Of a DNA stretch of 10,107 nt, positions 4,920-10,107 are shown in pieces. Within the stretch, counting starts at the first letter, position 1; the number at the start of each line of letters is the position of its first letter. The stretch comes from Planctomycetaceae bacterium (GTDB lineage Bacteria > Planctomycetota > Planctomycetia > Planctomycetales > Planctomycetaceae): positions 1,962-12,068 of the forward strand of contig JAGQQQ010000252.1 of assembly GCA_020426125.1 (NCBI GenBank), in the 5' to 3' direction. The notes under the pieces are model-generated. The model was not told where the DNA came from. It saw only the letters and a list, made by a program, of their open reading frames with translations, and made no database searches. A program made the position numbers and the translations under genes.

Positions 4920-7900
4920 ATGTTGAGAACGGTCCTACTGATTGGAGCACTGGCCGTCACCGTTGTTCTGAGTCACCAGACGACGTTGGCCGCCCAATGG
5001 GAGTTTGACACGGACACCGTCCCGGCGCTATCGGGAACGGGGAATGTGCGGCACGATCAAGCTGGGCCGAGGCCGCCGGAGTTTCCGGATATGCCCGCAG
5101 ACAACATGGCTGTGCGACTCGATGCGAATGCTTACTTGTCTGTTCCCGATACCGGCGTCGGCAGTGAGTTTGATTTTACAAACGATGACGAAATGACGAT
5201 CGAGGCATGGGTCAACCCGACCAGCCTTCGAGAGGGGCAGGTCAGTTACGTGATCGGCAAGGGTCGGACCGGTTCGCCGAAATTCGCCCGTGACAATCAA
5301 AACTGGTCGCTGCGCGTGGTGGGAGCAGACGGCGACGCGAAACTGAGTTTCCTGTTTGCGACAAAATTGTCCGGCAGCGATCAACACTGGCATCGCTGGG
5401 ATTCCCTGTTGGGATTTCCCGTGGGGACCGGGTGGCATCACGTTGCCATCGCCTATCGTTTTGGGGATCCAAAATCGATTCGTGGCTGGGTCAACGGGGA
5501 ACCCACATCGGGTTCCTGGAGCTACGGAGGTGAGACGAGGGAGCCTCCCGTCGTCGACGATGATGAGATTCGGATCGGCAACGGATTCGAAGGGCTTCTC
5601 GACGGGATCGCCATTCACCGCACCAGATTGGATGACAAAGTCATCGCATCGCGGTTCCACCGTGTGGGTCCGCCACGGATTGTCAAACCGCAGCCGGAAA
5701 TGATGCCCGAACTGCCCGACATTCCCAATGGCCGGGTGCTGGTGCAATTGAGCGAAGGTCTGCCGACTCACACCCGCTGGCTCAACGATGGGGAATCCTG
5801 GCCCTCGGAGTCCACCCGCTGGACAGGGGATCTGTTTCTTTTGCCGCGTGTTCCCCTGCAATACGATACGTGGGGAATCCGATCCGGTTGGAACGCCCCC
5901 GTCCTGTTGCGAATGGCCGGCGACGTCGAACTTCCGGCCGGAACTCATCGCTTCCTGCTGCGGGCGCGCTCCCTGGGTCGCTTATGGATCGACGGCCAAG
6001 TTGTGGCGAGAACGGAGCCCATCACGAAGCGTCCCCCCGATGGAGAGGAACCAGTCACGCCTGTTGCCGAGGCACCTCTCAACGGTGTGCGTCTCCCTGG
6101 TTATCACCAGCAGGAAGTATTCGGAGAGGCGACGATCGCCCCCGGCATGACGGGTAAGTCCCGTGTGGTCCTCGAACTTGTTGTTGGCGGAAAGGGGCAA
6201 CGCACGGAAACAGGCGAAATCTGCGTGGCCGTACTTTCTGAGGATGGGCAGATGTATGAACTGTTGGGAACCGGTTCGCGAAAGATTCTGTTGACAGACG
6301 CGGACGTCGAACCGGCCCTTTCCGCGATCGAAAAAACGTTGGCGCGGTTCGACGATCACAGACGGCGCATGGCCTCTGAGTCACAAGACGACTTTTGGCA
6401 AGCGCGACATGACGCCGCGCGTGCGTGGACCAAAGTGAATCCTGCGTCTGAACCTCCAGGAATTGGGCACCCCATCGATGCCTTTGTTCGTGCGAAGATC
6501 GAACGCGCTGTCGCGGCGTCAGAGGCCGTCGACGCGAGTCAGGCCGAACAATTTCATAACCAAGTTCTGCCGATCCTGCGTGAGCACTGTTTTCGTTGCC
6601 ATGGAGAGAAGAACAAGGGAGGTCTGAAGCTGGATTCGCGAGAAGCCCTGCTTCGGGCAGGCGATTCGGAGATTCCCGCAGTCGTTCCTGGAGATCTCAC
6701 CGGAAGTGAATTGATCGTCCGGATTCGAAGTGGTGATATGCCCCCGACGGATGAAGGACTGAGTCAACAGCAGGTGGAATTGTTAGAGCAATGGGTGGCT
6801 GACGGCGCCCCGTGGCCTGCGCCGCCGTTGAATTCCGACGACGTGGCACTTGCGCCAAGAATTGATGACCAAGCTTTTCTCCGCAGAGTCTATCTCGACA
6901 CAATTGGAGTCCCCCCCACGGAAGCCGAGGCGAGAGCGTTTCTCAGTGACGAGCGTCCCGGAAAACGGTCCGATCTGATTGATCGTCTTCTGCAAGACGA
7001 ACGATTCGCTGACGGGTGGATGAGTTTCTGGCTTGATCTGCTCGCGGAGAATCCGACTCTGCTCAATGCTTCGCTCAACAGCACGGGACCCTTTCGCTGG
7101 TTTCTGTATGACTCGCTCAGAGACAAAAAGCCGCTTGACCGCATGGTGACTGAACTGATTCTGATGCGTGGGGGAGCGGCGGAAGGCGGGAGCGCGGGAT
7201 TCGGACTCGCAGCCGAGAATGATGCTCCGTTCGCGGCGAAAGGCCACATCATCGCTTCCGCATTTCTGGGGATTGAACTGCAATGCGCGCGTTGTCACGA
7301 TTCCCCGTATCACAGCACCACTCAGAAAGATCTGTACTCGATCGCGGCGATGTTGAGCCGGGAAGCCGTGACCGTCCCAAAAACCAGCCGTGTTCCGGCG
7401 GCATTCTTCGAGAATCAAAAGATCCGCGAGTCACTGATTCAGGTCACACTGGAGGCGAACGAACCAGTCGCTCCCGAATGGCCGTTTGCATCAGCCACCG
7501 GGATCTCAAACGGTCCGGAAATCGACCGGATCATGCAAAATCCCAAGGACACCCGGGAAAGGCTCGCCGCATTGGTCACAGCTCCCGGCAACATGCGATT
7601 CGCCCGCGTCGTCACAAACCGGATATGGAAACGACTCATCGGCGCCGGATTCGTCGAACCGGTTCATGACTGGGAAGGCGCCACCGTCAGCCATCCGCAG
7701 TTACTGGACTGGCTGGCGAAGGAATTGATTGCCAACAACTACGACCTTCGTCATCTCCTGCGACAGATTCTCACGTCCGAGACTTACCAGCGAGCGGCCG
7801 TTGGTCGAAATCTTGCCGCGTCGGCATCAATGCGTTTCTTCAACGCACCGGACCGTCGCCGTTTAACGGCGGAACAGATCGTCGATTCGCTGCACCATTC

Positions 7901-8579
7901 TTTGGGACGACCGATCGATGCAGAAGAGTTGACTTTTGTGCACGATGGTCGCCGAGAGCTGGGTCAGCGTCAGACGCTGGGACGACCAATGCGAGCTTGG
8001 ATGTTCGGAGACCTGAAAAACGAGCGAGATCGACCGAGTCTGTCATTGCCGAGGGCTCGGGCGGTGGTCGATGTCCTGGAAGCGTTTGGTTGGACCGGAG
8101 CAAGGCAAATGCCAATCACCGATCGTGAAACCGATCCGAATGTTCTGCAGCCCGGAATATTGGCCAATGGCACGCTTTCCGTGACACTGACGCGGGCTTC
8201 CAATCAAAGTGAGATGGCGGAACTCGCCGTCACCGCGACATCCGCGAAGTCACTCGTCGATTCCCTGTTTCTTCGATGCCTGAGCCGGAAGCCGAAACCG
8301 GAAGAGCAAGAGGCATTCACCATGGCGTTGGCTGGGGGCTTTGACGCGCGTCTCGTTCCAATCGACAGAATCGCGACCGTGGAAGAGCTTCCCCCGCTCC
8401 CTCAGGTCACGTGGTTCAATCACGCACGACCGAAGGCCAACGAGATCCAACTGGAAATCGAACGCCGCGTCCTCGCTGGTCCCCCACCCGATCCCCGCCT
8501 TATGCCAGCCTGGCGTCGCGTTTTTGAAGACGTCCTTTGGAGCCTGATCAATCACCGCGAATTTGTCTGGATGCCATAA
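4920..8579 (+). CDS. LamG / PA14-like / PSCyt1-PSCyt2-PSD1 (DUF1549-DUF1553) exported protein
   Basis: A 1219-residue protein. Residues 1-25 (MLRTVLLIGALAVTVVLS, ending TTLAA before Gln26) form a Sec signal peptide. Residues about 65-245 are a LamG/concanavalin-like jelly roll (MTIEAWVNP 92-100; GWHHVAIAYR 171-180; GLLDGIAIHR 225-234). Residues about 270-450 look like a PA14-type beta module (LPAGTHRFLLRARSLGRLWI 338-357). Residues about 545-632 are PSCyt1, with haem motif CFRCH (557-561), SGDMPP (604-609) and a tryptophan-rich end. PSCyt2/DUF1549 follows at about 648-812 (FLRRVYLDTIGVPPT 653-667; second CxxCH, CARCH, 789-793). PSD1/DUF1553 spans about 874-1215 (FARVVTNRIWKRL 894-906; HPQLLDWLA 925-933; RRLTAEQIVDSL 980-991). 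Family knowledge: such proteins are abundant in Planctomycetes, are encoded next to DUF1501 genes, and have no proven reaction. Inferred: a periplasmic or surface di-haem protein with ligand-binding modules. Oddity: a DUF1549-like HPIDAFVRAKIE (517-528) lies before PSCyt1, as if PSCyt1 were inserted into PSCyt2. It is the first gene of an operon. Confidence 0.95.
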   Translation: MLRTVLLIGALAVTVVLSHQTTLAAQWEFDTDTVPALSGTGNVRHDQAGPRPPEFPDMPADNMAVRLDANAYLSVPDTGVGSEFDFTNDDEMTIEAWVNPTSLREGQVSYVIGKGRTGSPKFARDNQNWSLRVVGADGDAKLSFLFATKLSGSDQHWHRWDSLLGFPVGTGWHHVAIAYRFGDPKSIRGWVNGEPTSGSWSYGGETREPPVVDDDEIRIGNGFEGLLDGIAIHRTRLDDKVIASRFHRVGPPRIVKPQPEMMPELPDIPNGRVLVQLSEGLPTHTRWLNDGESWPSESTRWTGDLFLLPRVPLQYDTWGIRSGWNAPVLLRMAGDVELPAGTHRFLLRARSLGRLWIDGQVVARTEPITKRPPDGEEPVTPVAEAPLNGVRLPGYHQQEVFGEATIAPGMTGKSRVVLELVVGGKGQRTETGEICVAVLSEDGQMYELLGTGSRKILLTDADVEPALSAIEKTLARFDDHRRRMASESQDDFWQARHDAARAWTKVNPASEPPGIGHPIDAFVRAKIERAVAASEAVDASQAEQFHNQVLPILREHCFRCHGEKNKGGLKLDSREALLRAGDSEIPAVVPGDLTGSELIVRIRSGDMPPTDEGLSQQQVELLEQWVADGAPWPAPPLNSDDVALAPRIDDQAFLRRVYLDTIGVPPTEAEARAFLSDERPGKRSDLIDRLLQDERFADGWMSFWLDLLAENPTLLNASLNSTGPFRWFLYDSLRDKKPLDRMVTELILMRGGAAEGGSAGFGLAAENDAPFAAKGHIIASAFLGIELQCARCHDSPYHSTTQKDLYSIAAMLSREAVTVPKTSRVPAAFFENQKIRESLIQVTLEANEPVAPEWPFASATGISNGPEIDRIMQNPKDTRERLAALVTAPGNMRFARVVTNRIWKRLIGAGFVEPVHDWEGATVSHPQLLDWLAKELIANNYDLRHLLRQILTSETYQRAAVGRNLAASASMRFFNAPDRRRLTAEQIVDSLHHSLGRPIDAEELTFVHDGRRELGQRQTLGRPMRAWMFGDLKNERDRPSLSLPRARAVVDVLEAFGWTGARQMPITDRETDPNVLQPGILANGTLSVTLTRASNQSEMAELAVTATSAKSLVDSLFLRCLSRKPKPEEQEAFTMALAGGFDARLVPIDRIATVEELPPLPQVTWFNHARPKANEIQLEIERRVLAGPPPDPRLMPAWRRVFEDVLWSLINHREFVWMP

Positions 8580-9889
8580 TGAGAATTGAGAGACCCACGA
8601 GGAATTCGTCAGCTATGTTGGGCCGTCGTGAACTCCTTGCCGCGAGTGCGGTTGTAGGGAGCGGCCTCGCCTTTCCGCAGCGGGGCTACGGTGAAGACAA
8701 GCCGATTCAGGGGCGAGCGGAACATGTGATTTCGATTTGGCTGGGAGGCGGGATGGGGCAGATCGATACGTTCGACCCCAAAAGAAAGGGAGACCCGAAG
8801 GAAAAACGAGCCGGTTCCTACTATGGCTCGATCGAGACGGCCGTTCCCGAGGTTCGAGTTTGCGAACATCTGCCGAGGCTTGCGAAGTTGATGGACCGCG
8901 TCACCGCCGTGCGCAGTGTGCATCACGAGGTCATCGACGAACACGCCGCCGCGACAAACCGTATGCACACCGGCCGGCCGGTCAGCGGGACGATCACGTA
9001 TCCGTCTCTGGGGTCGATCATCGCACATGAACGAGGAGCGGCCCACGAGGGGGCTCCGCCTTATGTGTTAATCGGATATCCCAACGTGACGCGCGGCCCC
9101 GGATTTCTCGGCACGCGGGACAGCTATCTCTACCTGACTGACACGAGTCAGGGGCCGGCTGGACTGGCTCGCCCAGACGGGATCAGTTCGCGGCGGCAAT
9201 CTCGCCGGGAGGACCTTCTTGCCGTTTTGAAACGAAATGCGGACCCCACGGTTGATCAACGATTGCTCGATTACGATGAAGCGATCGAACAGAGCCTGAA
9301 GTTGAGCGGTCCGGAGTTCATGGGTGTCTTTGATTTGAACCGCGAACCCGCTGATCTTCGGAACAGTTACGGCGGCGAATTCGGCCAGCGCTGCCTGCTC
9401 AGCCGACGATTGATTGAACAGGGAGTTCGATTCATCGAAGTCTCACACAACCTGAATTTCCTGAACGGGATCGGCTGGGACGTTCACAATGAAGGGATAC
9501 GGAATCAGCATAAATTAATTCAGGAACTGGACACGGCCGTCTCCACGCTGATCACGGATCTCGAAGCGAAACGGATGCTTGAGAAAACTCTGATCGTCAT
9601 CACCACCGAGTTCGGCCGTCCTCCCGAGTTTGACAGTGGCGGGGGGCGTGGCCATCAGGGCACGGCCTTTAGCTGCGTCCTCGCAGGCGGCGGCCTATCA
9701 CATCGCGGGGCCTGGGGCGAAACCGATGAGATCGCGAAGACGATCGTCTCCAGCCCCGTCAGCGTTCCCGACTTTTTCGCGACGATTTGCGCGGCCGTGG
9801 GGATTGATTACCGGAAGAATTTGTACCATGGCGATCGCCCTGTTCCCATCACGGACATGGGCCACCCCATATCGGAGTTGTTCACATGA
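8579..9889 (+). CDS. DUF1501 family protein, operon partner of the PSD1 protein
   Basis: A 436-residue protein. The ATG at 8579-8581 shares one base with the stop of the preceding gene (TAATG), which implies translational coupling and explains the lack of a clear ribosome site. An internal ATG at 8615, with GAGG about 12 bases upstream, is the alternative start and would put the signal at the very N-terminus. Residues 14-33 (LGRRELLAAS, then a short hydrophobic run) fit a twin-arginine signal. DUF1501 landmarks are IWLGGGMGQIDTFDPK (53-68), the histidine-rich HHEVIDEHAAATNRMHTG (115-132), GWDVHNE (299-305), TTEFGRPPEF (342-351), GRGHQG (356-361) and GDRPVPITDMGHP (418-430). The family is alkaline phosphatase/sulfatase-like with likely metal ligands among these Asp, His and Glu residues; the substrate is unknown. 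It is clearly diverged from the DUF1501 gene at 2148: GRPPEF replaces GRTPQM and GRGHQ replaces GRDHW. It overlaps the next frame by ATGA. Confidence 0.94.
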   Translation: MRIERPTRNSSAMLGRRELLAASAVVGSGLAFPQRGYGEDKPIQGRAEHVISIWLGGGMGQIDTFDPKRKGDPKEKRAGSYYGSIETAVPEVRVCEHLPRLAKLMDRVTAVRSVHHEVIDEHAAATNRMHTGRPVSGTITYPSLGSIIAHERGAAHEGAPPYVLIGYPNVTRGPGFLGTRDSYLYLTDTSQGPAGLARPDGISSRRQSRREDLLAVLKRNADPTVDQRLLDYDEAIEQSLKLSGPEFMGVFDLNREPADLRNSYGGEFGQRCLLSRRLIEQGVRFIEVSHNLNFLNGIGWDVHNEGIRNQHKLIQELDTAVSTLITDLEAKRMLEKTLIVITTEFGRPPEFDSGGGRGHQGTAFSCVLAGGGLSHRGAWGETDEIAKTIVSSPVSVPDFFATICAAVGIDYRKNLYHGDRPVPITDMGHPISELFT

Positions 9890-10107
9890 GAAAAAGGGAG
9901 ACAGCAAACGCTCACCGCCATCAGGGCCTTATTCTCTTGCGTGTCTCTGAACGCGTGGCGTGTCTGCTGCTGTTTCTTTTCGTGTCCGAGTCAACAGCGT
10001 GGAACGTCCCGAACCGCTCGGTGAACTGATCCGACAGAGACGTTCGAGTACAGCCTGCTCGGTCTACCCGTGCCGCCGGCTCGCAATGTCAATGGCGGCC
10101 CGCCGAC
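9886..10107 (+). CDS. Start of a third operon gene, secreted, apparently frameshifted and cut by the window edge
   Basis: ATG 9886 overlaps the preceding stop as ATGA. The frame encodes 47 residues with a basic start (MRKRE) and a signal-like hydrophobic core (VACLLLFLFVSESTAW, residues 24-39), then stops at TGA 10027-10029. One base over, a frame open from 10025 to the edge reads TDPTETFEYSLLGLPVPPAR and onward with G/C-rich third positions, as expected for this genome, and looks like the mature protein. The join must fall between the TGA of the second frame (10022-10024) and the TGA of the first (10027-10029); dropping one A of the AA at 10024-10025 would fuse the two. This may be a real mutation (pseudogene), an assembly error or, less likely, programmed frameshifting. 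The product is unknown. The context (third gene after PSD1 and DUF1501) implies an exported protein of the same system. Confidence 0.45.

Noticed and set aside
5028..5948. 306-codon minus-strand frame
   Set aside because: It is antisense to the LamG and PA14-like part of the PSD1 protein, which is unambiguous in the other direction.
9951..10107. Third plus-strand frame open to the right edge
   Set aside because: It has poor third-position GC, no start with a ribosome site and an Arg/Ser-rich sequence. The frame with FEYSLLGLPVPP is more coding-like.

Overview
The window comes from a planctomycete chromosome, most likely order Planctomycetales; I cannot name the genus. Four signs agree: an N-terminal LEPR-XLL type motif (RLEVRAMLSA) on a cadherin-like surface protein; a giant exported protein combining the planctomycete domains PSCyt1, PSCyt2 (DUF1549) and PSD1 (DUF1553) with two CxxCH haem sites; two twin-arginine exported DUF1501 proteins; and long gene-free spacers carrying inverted repeats. 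No tRNA, rRNA, CRISPR array, transposase or phage gene was seen.

Layout. Positions 1-1591 (minus) hold the N-terminal 530 codons of a secreted repeat protein that runs off the left edge. It is easy to miss because no stop codon lies inside the window. A 556-bp divergent spacer (1592-2147) separates it from a lone DUF1501 gene (2148-3536, plus), which is followed by a 71-residue zinc-ribbon protein (3624-3839). Positions 3840-4919 form a 1.08-kb stretch with no credible gene but several hairpins and palindromes, including a 14-bp imperfect stem at 4251-4284 and a perfect 8-bp stem at 4461-4479.

From 4920 to the right edge is a tightly packed operon on the plus strand. Its first gene encodes a 1219-residue LamG / PA14-like / PSCyt1 / PSCyt2 / PSD1 protein (4920-8579). 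This is joined by a TAATG stop-start overlap to a second DUF1501 gene (8579-9889), which overlaps by ATGA a third reading frame (9886 onward) starting with a signal-peptide-like segment. The third frame closes after 47 codons, but a coding-like frame one base away continues to the window edge, so the gene looks frameshifted.

How they work together. PSD1/PSCyt proteins and DUF1501 proteins are recurrent neighbours in Planctomycetes and the pair is expected to act outside the cytoplasmic membrane. The biochemical role of the pair is unknown. The LamG and PA14-like modules suggest binding of a carbohydrate or other surface ligand, and the CxxCH motifs suggest covalent haem. The less ordinary observations are the insertion of PSCyt1 between two parts of the PSCyt2 signature, the frameshift at the third operon gene, and the hairpin-rich spacer. 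No wholly new defence or mobile system is evident.
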